DNA from: Streptomyces sp. SLBN-31
Lineage (GTDB): Bacteria; Actinomycetota; Actinomycetes; Streptomycetales; Streptomycetaceae
NCBI RefSeq assembly: GCF_006715395.1
Contig: NZ_VFNC01000002.1
Location: forward strand, 1,736,001-1,800,000
DNA: 64,000 nt
Direction of reading: 5' to 3'
In this document: positions 16,202 to 24,482 of the stretch, one piece after another
How positions within the stretch are numbered: the first letter of the stretch is position 1
How the letters are laid out: every line of letters starts with the position of its first letter
The notes under the pieces: model-generated
The model's input: only the letters and a program-made list of their open reading frames with translations
Told to the model about the DNA's origin: nothing
The model's database searches: none
Translations under genes and position numbers: made by a program

Positions 16202-16762
16202 GTGCTGATCACCCACGACACCCGGTGCGCCCTCGACACCGTGGTCGATCTGGTGAACACCGCGCCGGAGGACGACACGACGCCGGACGCGCTGCCGGAC
16301 GTCCCGGCTCTCGAGGAGTTCGTACGAAACCACGAGATCAGCGATGTCGGCGTGCTGTCGGAGTTCGACCTGTCGGCGGTGCGCAAGATCCGCGGCCGGT
16401 TCGCCTCGGTGTTCGCCTCGCCCGACGCGCGGAGCGCCGCCGGGTTGATCAATGAGCTGGTTGCCGCGGCGGGCACTACTCCCCGTCTCACGGACCACGA
16501 CGGCTACGACTGGCATGTGCACTACTTCGCGCCGGGCGCCTCCGTCGCCGACCACCTGGCGGCCGACTGCGGGATGGCTCTCGCGTTCTTCGTGGTGGCC
16601 GGGGAGCAGGAGCGGCTGCGCCGCTGCGAGGCGCCGGACTGCCGGCGTGCCTTCGTCGATCTGTCCCGGAACCGGTCGCGGCGGTACTGCGACAGCCGCA
16701 CCTGCGGCAACCGCCTGCATGTGGCCGCGTACCGGGCACGGCGCAAGGAGGCCGCGGGCTGA
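16202..16762 (+). CDS. CGNR zinc-finger protein (ABATE-type putative regulator)
   Basis: 186 residues. The N-terminal 130 residues are helical with a conserved LDTVVDLVNTAPEDDT start and a ligand-binding-like middle. The C-terminus is a CGNR zinc finger: cysteines in RRCEAPDCRRAFVDLS and RYCDSRTCGNRLHVAAYRAR, where CGNR and the following basic helix probably contact DNA. Such proteins are thought to be ligand-sensing transcription regulators. The start is GTG at 16202 because AGGGAG lies 8 bases upstream. Confidence 0.85.
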   Translation: MLITHDTRCALDTVVDLVNTAPEDDTTPDALPDVPALEEFVRNHEISDVGVLSEFDLSAVRKIRGRFASVFASPDARSAAGLINELVAAAGTTPRLTDHDGYDWHVHYFAPGASVADHLAADCGMALAFFVVAGEQERLRRCEAPDCRRAFVDLSRNRSRRYCDSRTCGNRLHVAAYRARRKEAAG

Positions 16763-16833
16763 GGCCGGCCGGGGACGGTCCGGCGATGTCGACGTGGTCC
16801 CCGACGGGTGACGCCGGGGACCACGGGTACGGC

Positions 16834-16986
16834 TCAGAGCAGCAGCAGATCGTGCAGCGCAGCCATGAGCAGCAGACACCCGATCACCGCAAGGAAGATC
16901 ATCAGCGGTGGCTGGGAAAGGGCGAAGAGGCATCCGCGCGGCTCGTCCTTCGGCGGCGCGGTATCGCTTGGTGTCGTGTCCAGCAT
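16834..16986 (-). CDS. Small single-pass membrane protein, 50 residues
   Basis: A short frame from ATG 16986 to TGA 16834: a charged N-terminus (TPSDTAPPKDEPRGC) followed by one hydrophobic segment (LMIFLAVIGCLLLMAALHDL). Composition and third-position GC fit a real coding sequence, but no clear ribosome site precedes it. Function unknown. Confidence 0.5.
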   Translation of the reverse strand: MLDTTPSDTAPPKDEPRGCLFALSQPPLMIFLAVIGCLLLMAALHDLLLL

Positions 16987-17140
16987 CTCGCGGCGATGAT
17001 GGCGCAATCGGCACCCTCGGCGCGATCAACACACCCGAAATGACCGGGAGTTCGCTGGATCCCGTGACGTCCCGTTTCGGGCGTGATCACTTAGGGACGA
17101 CACGTTGGTCCACTGTGACGTTTCAGCCGTCATGCGCAGG

Positions 17141-17584
17141 TCATATGCCGTGCTTCTTCAGGATGGCCTCGATGTCGCTGAAGTCGTCCGCGGAGTCGCC
17201 TCGCGGCGCGGTCGCCGGCCGGGTCGAGGCGCGGGTGCCCGGACCGAGGGAAGGTGCGGAGGCGGTGGGGGCCGCCGCCGCGCGCCGTTCGGCCGCCCTG
17301 GCCTCCTTGCGCTCCTTGCGGGTACTGCCCCGGCGGCGCTCCACCGCGCGTGTGGTGGAGAACAGCAGCCAGGAGACGCCGAGCACGGCGAAGCCGGCCC
17401 AGGCGGTCACACTGAAGGCGGTGTCCGCCAGCCACTCGACGACCCCGGTCATCACCAGGCCGAGGGGCACCAGCGAGTAGGCGGCGATGCGCGCTGCAGC
17501 GAGGAAACGCTTGCGGTAGGCGGTGACCGCCGCGATGCCCAGGCCGGCCGCGGCCACGGCGGAACAGACTGTCTCGGCGATCAT
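17141..17584 (-). CDS. Hypothetical membrane protein
   Basis: 147 residues. Start ATG 17584 has a perfect GGAGG site five bases upstream. Three hydrophobic helices occupy residues 1-75 (AVAAAGLGIAAVTAYRKR, YSLVPLGLVMTGVVEWL, WAGFAVLGVSWLLF). They are followed by an Arg/Glu/Ala-rich probably helical tail (RKERKEARAAERRAAA) and a compact C-terminal motif DDFSDIEAILKKHGI, which looks like a short interaction peptide. Role unknown. Confidence 0.8.
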   Translation of the reverse strand: MIAETVCSAVAAAGLGIAAVTAYRKRFLAAARIAAYSLVPLGLVMTGVVEWLADTAFSVTAWAGFAVLGVSWLLFSTTRAVERRRGSTRKERKEARAAERRAAAAPTASAPSLGPGTRASTRPATAPRGDSADDFSDIEAILKKHGI

Positions 17585-17821
17585 CCGGTCCTCCAGGGCG
17601 GGCTCGATCGAGCAGGGGCGGTTCGTCCCTTCCCTTCCATCCTGCACCGCCCGGGCCCCGCCGGGCCATGCCCCGGGCGGACATCAGGGACATCTCCGGG
17701 TCGACTCCTCCGCAGGTGCCGGTACCGGGCGCCTCCCCGGTAGTGGTTCGGGGCCGGCCCCGCAGGTCACCGGCGTGCCGGCCGATTGGGACTGCCGCGT
17801 CCGGGCTGGAAGACTGTCCCC

Positions 17822-18331
17822 ATGAGCGACTCCTCCCCCGCCCCCGTCCTCGACGTCTGGTGCGAACTCCAGTGCCCCGACTGCCGAAGCGCCCTGGACG
17901 ACCTGCGTGCCCTGCGCGCCCGTTACGGCGACCGGCTGGAGCTGCGCCTGCGCCACTTCCCGCTGGAGAAGCACAAGCACGCCTTCGCCGCCGCGCAGGC
18001 CGCCGAGGAGGCACTGGAGCAGGGCAAGGGCTGGGAGTACGTGGAGGCCGTGCTGGGCCGGGTCGAGGAGCTGGACCGTGCGGGCGAGTCATTCCTCGTC
18101 GAGGTCGCCCGGGAACTCGGTCTCGACGCCGAGGAGTTCGACACCGCGCTGATCGACGGCCGGCACATCCTGATCGTCGACGCCGACCAGGCCGAGGGCA
18201 AGGCGATCGGCGTCACCGGCACTCCGACGTATGTGATCGACGGGGAGCGCCTGGACGGCGGCAAGAGCCAGGAGGGCCTGCGCGAGCGGATCGAGGAGAT
18301 CGCGGACCGGCTGCTCGCCGCAAACCCGTGA
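17822..18331 (+). CDS. DsbA-family thiol oxidoreductase (FrnE-like, cytoplasmic)
   Basis: 169 residues with a thioredoxin fold: strand PVLDVWCELQ, active site Cys18-Pro-Asp-Cys21, a central helical insert, and the cis-Pro loop GVTGTPTYVID before the last strand. There is no signal peptide, so it is a cytoplasmic DsbA/2-hydroxychromene-isomerase-like or FrnE-like protein that oxidises or isomerises disulfides; the substrate is unknown. An extra Cys at position 14 precedes the motif. Confidence 0.88.
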   Translation: MSDSSPAPVLDVWCELQCPDCRSALDDLRALRARYGDRLELRLRHFPLEKHKHAFAAAQAAEEALEQGKGWEYVEAVLGRVEELDRAGESFLVEVARELGLDAEEFDTALIDGRHILIVDADQAEGKAIGVTGTPTYVIDGERLDGGKSQEGLRERIEEIADRLLAANP

Positions 18332-18356
18332 GCCGGCCGACCGCCACCTGCGCCTG

Positions 18357-18583
18357 GGGTCTGTCGTTTGGATCAGCTCGGCGTCGCGGAGTCTGGCACG
18401 CACTCCCCCAGAGGGGGCACCCCCAGCCGCGTTGTCGTCACTCGCCGACTCCCTCATCCGCCTTCCAGCTGCACGCTCCCCCACGCTCGAACACCCTCGC
18501 GCGGGAGCACCCCCCACGACCCCGCTCGGCTCGGCCGAAACGCACCGCCCCCTGCAGTCGACCTGACCCCAAACGACAGACCC
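18357..18583. mobile_element. MITE-like element with 20-bp terminal inverted repeats
   Basis: 227 bases bounded by near-perfect inverted ends: GGGTCTGTCGTTTGGATCAG at 18357 and its inverse CTGACCCCAAACGACAGACC ending near 18583 (one or two mismatches). No coding frame inside. The interior carries CCCCC/GGGGG palindromic pieces related to the short repeats at 38093 and 38658. The right end touches the stop codon (TAG) of the GNAT gene. Size, ends and lack of a transposase fit a miniature inverted-repeat element moved in trans. Confidence 0.65.
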
Positions 18584-19407
18584 TAGAGCAGGTCCTTGTA
18601 CAGGTGGTAGGTGATCGTCTCGTAGCCGAGTGACTCGTAGAGCCGCTCGGCGGGGGTGTTGCCCGCGAAGACGTTCAGCTGGATGGCGGGGCGGCCGGCG
18701 GCCACACTCTGGGCCTCCGCGAGAAGCATCAGTGTGCGTCCGTGGCCCCGGCCGCGGTGGTTCGCGTCGGTCTCCACCTTGTAGACGAAGGCCTTGCCGT
18801 CGCGGGAGCCCGTCCACAGGACGCCGACCGCTTCCCCCTCGTGCTCCAGGACGCTCAGATCCATTCCCTGGGTGGCCGGCCCGTCCGGCAGGGCGAGGGT
18901 ATGGTCCCGCTCGGCCTTGGCACGGGCTTCCGCCTCGGGCACCCCGCGCTCGATCCAGCTCTGGGCGTAGCTTTCCTTGTCCTGCTCCTGCCAGGGCCCG
19001 AACTCCTCCGGAGTCATGGGCCGGCCCCGGCTGCCCGCGGGCAGGTCGGGTGCGGTGGGGCCGAGCGGTTTCTCCATGTGACGGTTGCGGACGACGTAGC
19101 CGAGGGTGTGCGCCAGCCGGAGTGCCGCCTCGGCGCCGGCCGGCACCGACACCTCGACCCTTTTGCAGCCCCAGCCGCGCAACACCTCTTCGGCGGCGAG
19201 CGCGGCGACCGTGCCCCGGCCGCGCCGGCGGTCCGGTTCCTCGATGCTCAGGTCCAGGATCTGGGCCACCGATTCGCCGAATGCGGGATTCGTGGCGAGG
19301 TGCACCGTGCCCACGGGGCGGCCGTTCACGCACACCTGGTAGTGGCGCGACAGCGCCCCGTCGGCGGCACGTTGGAGCGGCTCGGTCGGCCGCAGGGTCG
19401 TCGTCAT
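18583..19407 (-). CDS. GNAT-family N-acetyltransferase, two tandem domains
   Basis: 274 residues. The N-terminal half has an acetyl-CoA loop RRRGRGTVAALAAEEVL and the C-terminal half a second, better one (NHRGRGHGRTLMLLAEAQ, then FAGNTPAERLYESLGYE), giving the double-GNAT layout. Substrate unknown. Start at 19407 is the first Met of the domain and may be leaderless; an in-frame GTG at 19464 would add 19 residues. The stop codon abuts the MITE-like element, so the native C-terminus may have been altered by insertion. Confidence 0.85.
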   Translation of the reverse strand: MTTTLRPTEPLQRAADGALSRHYQVCVNGRPVGTVHLATNPAFGESVAQILDLSIEEPDRRRGRGTVAALAAEEVLRGWGCKRVEVSVPAGAEAALRLAHTLGYVVRNRHMEKPLGPTAPDLPAGSRGRPMTPEEFGPWQEQDKESYAQSWIERGVPEAEARAKAERDHTLALPDGPATQGMDLSVLEHEGEAVGVLWTGSRDGKAFVYKVETDANHRGRGHGRTLMLLAEAQSVAAGRPAIQLNVFAGNTPAERLYESLGYETITYHLYKDLL

Positions 19408-19460
19408 CAGGGGAGTTCTACCCGGCGGGAAACCCTGAGTCAGCCCATTTTCCGCGTCTG

Positions 19461-20282
19461 TCACGGATCTTGGTCGGCTCCCGACCGCTCGTCGAAGATC
19501 CGCATGGCCTTGGCGGTCACCGGGCCGGGCGCGCCGGGCGGTTCACGGTCGTCGACGCGGTGGACGGCCTGGATGTCGCGCAGGGTAGAGGTGAGGAAGA
19601 TCTCGTCGGCCCGCTCCAGCACGTCCAGGGGCAGCTCGCTCTCCACGGCGCCGGTCCACTCGATCGCCAACGCGCGCGTGATGCCCGCGAGGCAGCCGGA
19701 GGCGAGCGGCGGGGTGTGGATCTCGCCGTCGAGGACGACGAAGACATTCGATCCCGTGCCCTCGCAGAGCTGCCCGACGGTGTTGGCGAACAGGGCCTCG
19801 GAGGCGCCGTGTTCATGGGCGCGGGCGAGCGCGACCACGTTCTCGGCGTACGAGGTCGTCTTCAGGCCGGTCAGCGCGCCCCGTTCGTTGCGCGTCCAGG
19901 GCACGGTGATCACGGCCGTGGAGTCGGGGCGGCGGGTGGTCTCGCCGAGCGCGACGACGAGGGTGGGGCCGTGCTCGCCGCGGTCGGAACCGAGGGGGCC
20001 GTGGCCGCCGGTGTAGGTGATGCGCAGCCTGCCGAGCGGCATCGGATTGGCCTCGAGGACGGCGGCGCAGGCGCGGCGCACCTCGTCGTGGTCGGGGTCG
20101 GGCAGACCGAGACCTCGTGCGGAGCGGGTCAGCCGGTCGAGATGGCGGGTGAGCGCGAACGGCTTCCCGTCGACCGCCTTCACCGTCTCGAAGATGCCGT
20201 CGCCCACGGTCAGTCCGTGGTCGAAGACGGAGACGCGGGCGGATTCGATGTCCCTGAGCGCGCCGTCGAGCCAGATCTTCAC
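19461..20282 (-). CDS. pabC: Aminotransferase class IV, probable aminodeoxychorismate lyase
   Basis: 273 residues with a class IV PLP fold: MKIWLDGALRDIESARVSVF, DHGLTVGDGIFETVKA, the Lys-bearing LKTTSYAENVVALA region, and EGTGSNVFVVLDGEIHTPPL. Next to pabB it should convert 4-amino-4-deoxychorismate to p-aminobenzoate for folate; D-amino-acid or branched-chain aminotransferase activity is the alternative within the fold. The GTG start overlaps the pabB stop by 4 bases (GTGA), so the pair is co-translated. Confidence 0.85.
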   Translation of the reverse strand: MKIWLDGALRDIESARVSVFDHGLTVGDGIFETVKAVDGKPFALTRHLDRLTRSARGLGLPDPDHDEVRRACAAVLEANPMPLGRLRITYTGGHGPLGSDRGEHGPTLVVALGETTRRPDSTAVITVPWTRNERGALTGLKTTSYAENVVALARAHEHGASEALFANTVGQLCEGTGSNVFVVLDGEIHTPPLASGCLAGITRALAIEWTGAVESELPLDVLERADEIFLTSTLRDIQAVHRVDDREPPGAPGPVTAKAMRIFDERSGADQDP

Positions 20283-21334
20283 GTCGTGATTCCCTCTCCA
20301 CTCACCTCGTACGTCCCCGACGCTACCGCGAGCAGTCGGGCCGCCTTCAGCTCGGTCTCCCGCCACTCCGCCTCCGGGTCGGAGCCCCAGGTGATGCCGG
20401 CGCCGGTGCCGAAGCGCAGCTCGGCCTGGCCCTCTGCGGTCCGGTCGATCCAGAACGTGCGGATGCCGACCGCCAGCTCGCCGGTTCCGCGGTCGGCGTC
20501 CACCCAGCCGATGCCCCCGCAGTACGGGCCCCGGGGTGCGGGCTCCAGGGCGTCGATGATCCGCAGCGCGCTGGACTTGGGCGCGCCGGTGACGGACCCG
20601 GGCGGGAAGGCGGCATCCAGCAGCTCGGGCCAGCCGGCGCCGTCGCGCAGCTCGCCGCGGACCGTCGAGACGAGGTGGACCAAGCCGGGGTGTTTCTCCA
20701 CGGCGCACAGGTCGGGGACGGTGACGCTGCCGGTGGAGCAGACGCGGCCGATGTCGTTGCGGACCAGGTCGACGATCATCACGTTCTCGGCGTAGTCCTT
20801 CTCCAGCAGGTCGGCCTCCGTGCGGCCGGTGCCCTTGATCGGCCCCGACTCCACGACCCGGCCCCGGCGGCGGAGGAAGAGCTCCGGCGAGGCGGTGGCT
20901 ATCTCGACGCCGTGCCCCGGCAGCCGGACCGTTCCCGCATACGGCGCCGGGTTGCCACGCGCGAGCAGCGCCGTGAGGTCGTCGACATCGGCCCCGGGGG
21001 CCAAGGGGGCGGCGAGCACCCGGCACAGGTTCGCCTGGTAGACCTCGCCCGCCGCGATGTGCTCACGGATCCGGCGCACACCGGCCGTGTACGCGGCGCG
21101 GTCGAGGGACGACGACCAGTCGCCGGCCGCCGGCCCCCGCCAGCGTCCCGGAACCGGCGCGGGCACCGGCTCCTGTCGTACGTCGTCGAAGCGGGCGCAG
21201 GTCAGGCGGCCCTCGAAGTCCGCGACGACGGCCCAGAAACCGGCGGAGTCCAGGGCGGCGGGATCGGCGGTGACGTCGCGAAGGCCGGTGGCGACGCGCG
21301 TGCCGAAGCGGGCGAGAGGAGGGAGGTCGTGCAC
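20279..21334 (-). CDS. pabB: Aminodeoxychorismate synthase component I
   Basis: 351 residues, a chorismate-binding enzyme without the usual long N-terminal half. The PIKGT motif (ESGPIKGTGRTEADLL) carries the Lys that distinguishes PabB from anthranilate synthase. GEVYQANLCRVL, PELFLRRRG, KDYAENVMIVDLVRNDIGRV and PPGSVTGAPK complete the active site. It aminates chorismate towards p-aminobenzoate; the glutamine amidotransferase partner (PabA) is not in the window. GTG start at 21334. Upstream of pabC in one unit. Confidence 0.92.
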   Translation of the reverse strand: MHDLPPLARFGTRVATGLRDVTADPAALDSAGFWAVVADFEGRLTCARFDDVRQEPVPAPVPGRWRGPAAGDWSSSLDRAAYTAGVRRIREHIAAGEVYQANLCRVLAAPLAPGADVDDLTALLARGNPAPYAGTVRLPGHGVEIATASPELFLRRRGRVVESGPIKGTGRTEADLLEKDYAENVMIVDLVRNDIGRVCSTGSVTVPDLCAVEKHPGLVHLVSTVRGELRDGAGWPELLDAAFPPGSVTGAPKSSALRIIDALEPAPRGPYCGGIGWVDADRGTGELAVGIRTFWIDRTAEGQAELRFGTGAGITWGSDPEAEWRETELKAARLLAVASGTYEVSGEGITT

Positions 21335-21442
21335 GCGTCGAGTCTAGGGCGGGTGTCCGAAACGTGACCTCGGCATGTCCCGCCGGAGGCCCTGGCCACG
21401 CCCCTGAGCAGGCGTAGCGCAGCACGCTGCGCAAACGCGTTT

Positions 21443-21470
21443 TTGTACTGGCCGCGGTATCCGCTAGAGT
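21443..21470 (+). promoter_or_regulatory. Promoter of the tRNA cluster
   Basis: TTGTAC (21443-21448) and TAGAGT (21465-21470) separated by 16 bases, in an unusually T-rich context 41 bases before tRNA-Gly. Good match to a vegetative promoter. Confidence 0.6.
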
Positions 21471-21511
21471 TCAACACGTCGCCGGGCCGCGAGAGCGGAA
21501 CGAAACGACAA

Positions 21512-21584
21512 GCGGACGTAGCTCAGTTGGTAGAGCGCAACCTTGCCAAGGTTGAGGTCGCGAGTTCGAGCCTCGTCGTCCGCT
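21512..21584 (+). tRNA. tRNA-Gly(GCC)
   Basis: 73 nt. Acceptor GCGGACG/CGTCCGC, anticodon stem CAACC/GGTTG around loop TTGCCAA, anticodon GCC. First gene of a five-tRNA transcription unit. Confidence 0.97.
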
Positions 21585-21623
21585 CGATGGAAACAGGGGA
21601 TCTTCCCGAGCCCCTGCACTCCT

Positions 21624-21694
21624 GGTGGAGTGGCCGAGAGGCGAGGCAACGGCCTGCAAAGCCGTCTACACGGGTTCAAATCCCGTCTCCACCT
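21624..21694 (+). tRNA. tRNA-Cys(GCA)
   Basis: 71 nt. Acceptor GGTGGAG/CTCCACC, anticodon loop CTGCAAA, anticodon GCA. The 3' CCA is encoded directly after the discriminator base (21695-21697), unlike the other tRNAs here. It lies 39 bases after tRNA-Gly. Confidence 0.97.
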
Positions 21695-21698
21695 CCAA

Positions 21699-21770
21699 GG
21701 ACGATTAGCTCAGCGGGAGAGCGCTTCCCTGACACGGAAGAGGTCACTGGTTCAATCCCAGTATCGTCCA
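21699..21770 (+). tRNA. tRNA-Val(GAC), copy 1
   Basis: 72 nt. Acceptor GGACGAT/ATCGTCC, anticodon loop CTGACAC, anticodon GAC. The body is the same as in the next two copies, but the acceptor stem differs (GGAC versus GCGC). Only a few bases separate it from tRNA-Cys. Confidence 0.97.
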
Positions 21771-21804
21771 CTGGATCTTCGGCGGAACATCGAAGGTCTG
21801 ACCC

Positions 21805-21876
21805 GCGCGATTAGCTCAGCGGGAGAGCGCTTCCCTGACACGGAAGAGGTCACTGGTTCAATCCCAGTATCGCGCA
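21805..21876 (+). tRNA. tRNA-Val(GAC), copy 2
   Basis: 72 nt. Acceptor GCGCGAT/ATCGCGC, anticodon GAC in loop CTGACAC. Reads identically to the copy at 21908. Confidence 0.97.
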
Positions 21877-21907
21877 CGCAGTACGCACGATCTCGATCGT
21901 GGTTCCC

Positions 21908-21979
21908 GCGCGATTAGCTCAGCGGGAGAGCGCTTCCCTGACACGGAAGAGGTCACTGGTTCAATCCCAGTATCGCGCA
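21908..21979 (+). tRNA. tRNA-Val(GAC), copy 3
   Basis: 72 nt, the same sequence as the copy at 21805. Last gene of the cluster, with a strong terminator 6 bases downstream. Confidence 0.97.
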
Positions 21980-21985
21980 CACACC

Positions 21986-22020
21986 GAAGCCCCCGGCCGT
22001 CCCAGACGGCCGGGGGCTTC
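21986..22020. terminator. Terminator of the tRNA cluster (bidirectional)
   Basis: A perfect 15-bp stem (GAAGCCCCCGGCCGT and complement) with loop CCCAG, followed on the plus strand by TTCTTCGTCGTT. It also lies at the 3' end of the convergent zinc-ribbon gene. Confidence 0.9.
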
Positions 22021-22033
22021 TTCGTCGTTCCGG

Positions 22034-22327
22034 TCAGCTGGAGAACAGCATGTGGCCGAAGCTCTTGTGGCGGTGGTGACCGCCGTGGTGGCCGCCGTAG
22101 TGACCACCGCCGTGCGGGGCGCCCCAGGCCGGCGCGGGCGGGGCCGGGTAGGCCTGCGGCGCGGACGGGGGCGGCGGGGCGGGCTGGGACCACTGGGACT
22201 CCAGCCGGGTCAGCGCCTCCAGCTCGCCGTAGTCGAGAAAGATCCCGCGGCAGCCGCTGCACTGCTCGATCTGGACACCGTTGCGGTTGTACGTGTGCAT
22301 CGGCGCATGGCACTTCGGACACTGCAT
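22034..22327 (-). CDS. TFIIB-type zinc-ribbon protein with His/Gly-rich tail
   Basis: 97 residues. The N-terminal 42 form a zinc ribbon of the zf-TFIIB type: MQCPKCHAPM and QIEQCSGCRGIFLDYGELEAL (two CxxC pairs). A Pro/Ala linker follows, then a His/Gly cluster (HGGGHYGGHHGGHHRHKS) that could bind metal. Function unknown. GAGGAG stands 13 bases upstream of the ATG. Confidence 0.85.
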   Translation of the reverse strand: MQCPKCHAPMHTYNRNGVQIEQCSGCRGIFLDYGELEALTRLESQWSQPAPPPPSAPQAYPAPPAPAWGAPHGGGHYGGHHGGHHRHKSFGHMLFSS

Positions 22328-22407
22328 GGTCGGCTCAACTCCTCGCCGGTCGGTCCTGCTTCGTGTTTCGCCAGGACAGACTCTGTCCGGCTGCGGTCGG
22401 TTGCACC

Positions 22408-23373
22408 CTACTTCGCTCGGACCGGGGTCAACTGCGGCGGGAGCGAACCCATTCGGGCACATGCGTCGATCACGGACACCTCGACCTCGTCGAGGGGGCG
22501 GTGGCCGGTGACGGCCTTGGTGACGGCCCGGGCGGCGGTCTGCACGGTCAGAGCGCGGGCCGGGACGTCGAGGGCGGGCCACGGGTCGCCGTCCGCCGGA
22601 ACCGCCGGGCCTGCTCCGGCGCGGTAGGCGGTGAGGAAGCGGGTCCATTCGTCGGGCGGGAGCAGCCCGCAGGCGTACCAGGCCGCCGGGCGGGCGAGGT
22701 CCCAGGCGGGGATGCCGGTGCCGAGGTCGTCGACGTCGATGAGGAGCCAGGGGCCGTCGGGGGCGGGGTGGCGGACGAGCTGGCCGAGGTGGAGGTCGCC
22801 GTGGCAGAGGGTGGTGGCGTCCGGCATGGGGGCCTCGGCCCGGGCCCAGGCGGGGAGCGTGGCCCAGGCGCGCAGGACAGGGGCGACGGCGGGGTGGGGA
22901 GCCAAGGCCGAGCCGGTGGCCGCGGCGGCGAGCCGGGCGACGGCGTCGGCCGCCTTCGCCGGGCCGCGCATGGGCGGCAGGGGGGCGGCCGCGGGCGGGA
23001 CCGGGGTGCGGTGGAGGCGGGCGAGCAGGGTGGCAGCGGCCTCCCAGGGGGCGGCGTCGGGCGCGTCCGGGTTCACGGGGGTGCCGTAGGGCCAGAAAGT
23101 CACGGCGCGGCCGTGCAGGTCGACCGGGGTCGCGGTCAACGGGGGCAGGAGGATGCCCGGGAGGTGGGCGGCGGCCGCGAGACGGGGAGCGAGATCGCGC
23201 AGGTCGGTGTGGGGGGCGTGGGCCTTGGCTACCGTGTCCGCGTGACGCACGACGGTGGCGTCCGGCCGGTCGGCCAGGGTGATGGACCCGCCGCACGGGC
23301 AGCCCGGGGTGCGCGTGTGGGCCGTGGCCTCGGCTCGGACGGTGAGCTCGGCGAGCAAGGCGGTGGCGGTCAC
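22408..23373 (-). CDS. Aminoglycoside phosphotransferase-like (APH fold) protein
   Basis: 321 residues. The C-lobe of an APH/choline-kinase fold is clear: the catalytic loop TTLCHGDLHLGQLVRH (Asp and following residues) and the metal-binding WLLIDVDDLGTGIPAWDLA. The N-lobe is weaker, with a CPCGG motif near residue 25 that could be a metal-binding turn. Probably a small-molecule kinase; nothing points to antibiotic resistance. GTG start at 23373 with GGGAG seven bases upstream. Confidence 0.82.
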   Translation of the reverse strand: MTATALLAELTVRAEATAHTRTPGCPCGGSITLADRPDATVVRHADTVAKAHAPHTDLRDLAPRLAAAAHLPGILLPPLTATPVDLHGRAVTFWPYGTPVNPDAPDAAPWEAAATLLARLHRTPVPPAAAPLPPMRGPAKAADAVARLAAAATGSALAPHPAVAPVLRAWATLPAWARAEAPMPDATTLCHGDLHLGQLVRHPAPDGPWLLIDVDDLGTGIPAWDLARPAAWYACGLLPPDEWTRFLTAYRAGAGPAVPADGDPWPALDVPARALTVQTAARAVTKAVTGHRPLDEVEVSVIDACARMGSLPPQLTPVRAK

Positions 23374-23488
23374 GGGGCTCCCTGGGGCGGTACGGGGCTG
23401 CTTGCGCAGGGTACGGCGCGCGGTACGGCGGCCGTAACAGCCCCTGCGTCCCCGCGTCGACGGGATGGTGTCCGTTTCCGGGCAGAGC

Positions 23489-23522
23489 AATGCCGGCGCA
23501 GCTCCCCAGCTGCGCCGGCATT
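23489..23522. terminator. Perfect 15-bp hairpin
   Basis: AATGCCGGCGCAGCT and its complement with a CCCC loop. It lies 87 bases after the stop of the leftward 65-residue protein gene and before the phosphotransferase gene, so it should end the former's transcript. The rest of 23374-23609 shows nothing. Confidence 0.7.
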
Positions 23523-23609
23523 GTTGCCGTCCGCCGCACCCCCGTCCCCACGGGGTTTCATGGGTGGATGTCCCCGCCCGGACCGCTCTTCCGGGCCTGG
23601 GGTCGCCGC

Positions 23610-23807
23610 TCAGCGCCCCAGCATCACTCCCACGGACGACGCCTGTGTGGCCACTGTCTCCCAGCCGTCGAAGACGAAGAAGAGCAGGGCCGCCAGGGGG
23701 AGGACCATGAGCGTCGCCACCAAGGGGTGGCGGCGGCCCGTGCGGCGGGGGCGGAGCGTACTGCGCTCCAGCGTGCGGAACTGTGTCCGCGGTGCCGTCC
23801 AGGCCAT
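23610..23807 (-). CDS. Small single-pass membrane protein, 65 residues
   Basis: ATG at 23807 has AGGAGAGG just upstream. A basic N-terminus (RTQFRTLERSTLRPRRTGRR) leads into one membrane helix (LVATLMVLPLAALLFFVF) and a short outside tail. Unknown function; one of several small membrane proteins in this region. Confidence 0.7.
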   Translation of the reverse strand: MAWTAPRTQFRTLERSTLRPRRTGRRHPLVATLMVLPLAALLFFVFDGWETVATQASSVGVMLGR

Positions 23808-24004
23808 GGTCCCTCTCCTGACCGATCTTGTTGTCATTGGCAGCGGCGGGTGTCTGACCTCGGGGGACGAGTGCTGCACCCGCCGCTTGACCTCAAATCT
23901 AGGCGTCCGGCGTGCTCTGGTCGTCATGCCCTCGTACCGATCGGCGGGCCTCCCGGAGGATGAGCCGCCGGCCGAGGAGTACTCCCCTGGGTGGAGACGA
24001 GGAC

Positions 24005-24280
24005 CTAGGTCTCAGGGTCTTCCCCGAGGGAGCGCCCGGTGTGTGCGTGCTTTTCCGAGCTGTCCTCCCTCGGTACCGGCTGCTCGACCAGGGCCAGTAC
24101 CCGGTTCGCCATGAAGCGGGCCGTGCGGACCACGGAGCCGTTCCTGGTGACTTCGCTCACTTCCACCACGCCTCGGCGCACCGCCGTCTCCACCCTGCGG
24201 CCCGCCCTGCTCGCCACCACCTCGTAGGTGCGGGTCGTGTCGCCCGCGTCCACCACTATCTCCACACGGTCACCCTTCAC
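24005..24280 (-). CDS. Hypothetical small beta-rich protein
   Basis: 91 residues from a GTG at 24280 with AAGGGGG about 12 bases upstream. Alternating strands (DRVEIVVDAGDTTRTYEVVA, RRVETAVRRGVVEVSEVT) suggest a small beta domain; the last 20 residues are charged and likely disordered. A Streptomyces-type hypothetical, divergent from the kinase gene. The 197-base gap to 23807 holds nothing clear. Confidence 0.65.
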   Translation of the reverse strand: MKGDRVEIVVDAGDTTRTYEVVASRAGRRVETAVRRGVVEVSEVTRNGSVVRTARFMANRVLALVEQPVPREDSSEKHAHTGRSLGEDPET

Positions 24281-24482
24281 GGGTTCAATCCCCCTTCTGC
24301 GATGGGTGGTTGGCAGCACGGTCAACGGCAAGTCCGCCTGCTGCCGTGCTCCCTGACCACCCCTCAAGTCTCCCACCCGGCACTGACAATCGATCTGCGC
24401 GAGAGGGCGCGGCCTCTGCGCGCGGGCGGCCGTGGAAACGTAAGCTGTGCCACGTCACACGGACCGGGCAGCGGGGATGAAC

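Noticed and set aside
21699..21979. CRISPR-like regular repeats
   Set aside because: These are complete tRNA-Val genes with proper cloverleaf arms.
22408..23373. Aminoglycoside resistance gene
   Set aside because: Only the general phosphotransferase fold is visible; the N-lobe does not resemble known resistance enzymes and the context is housekeeping.
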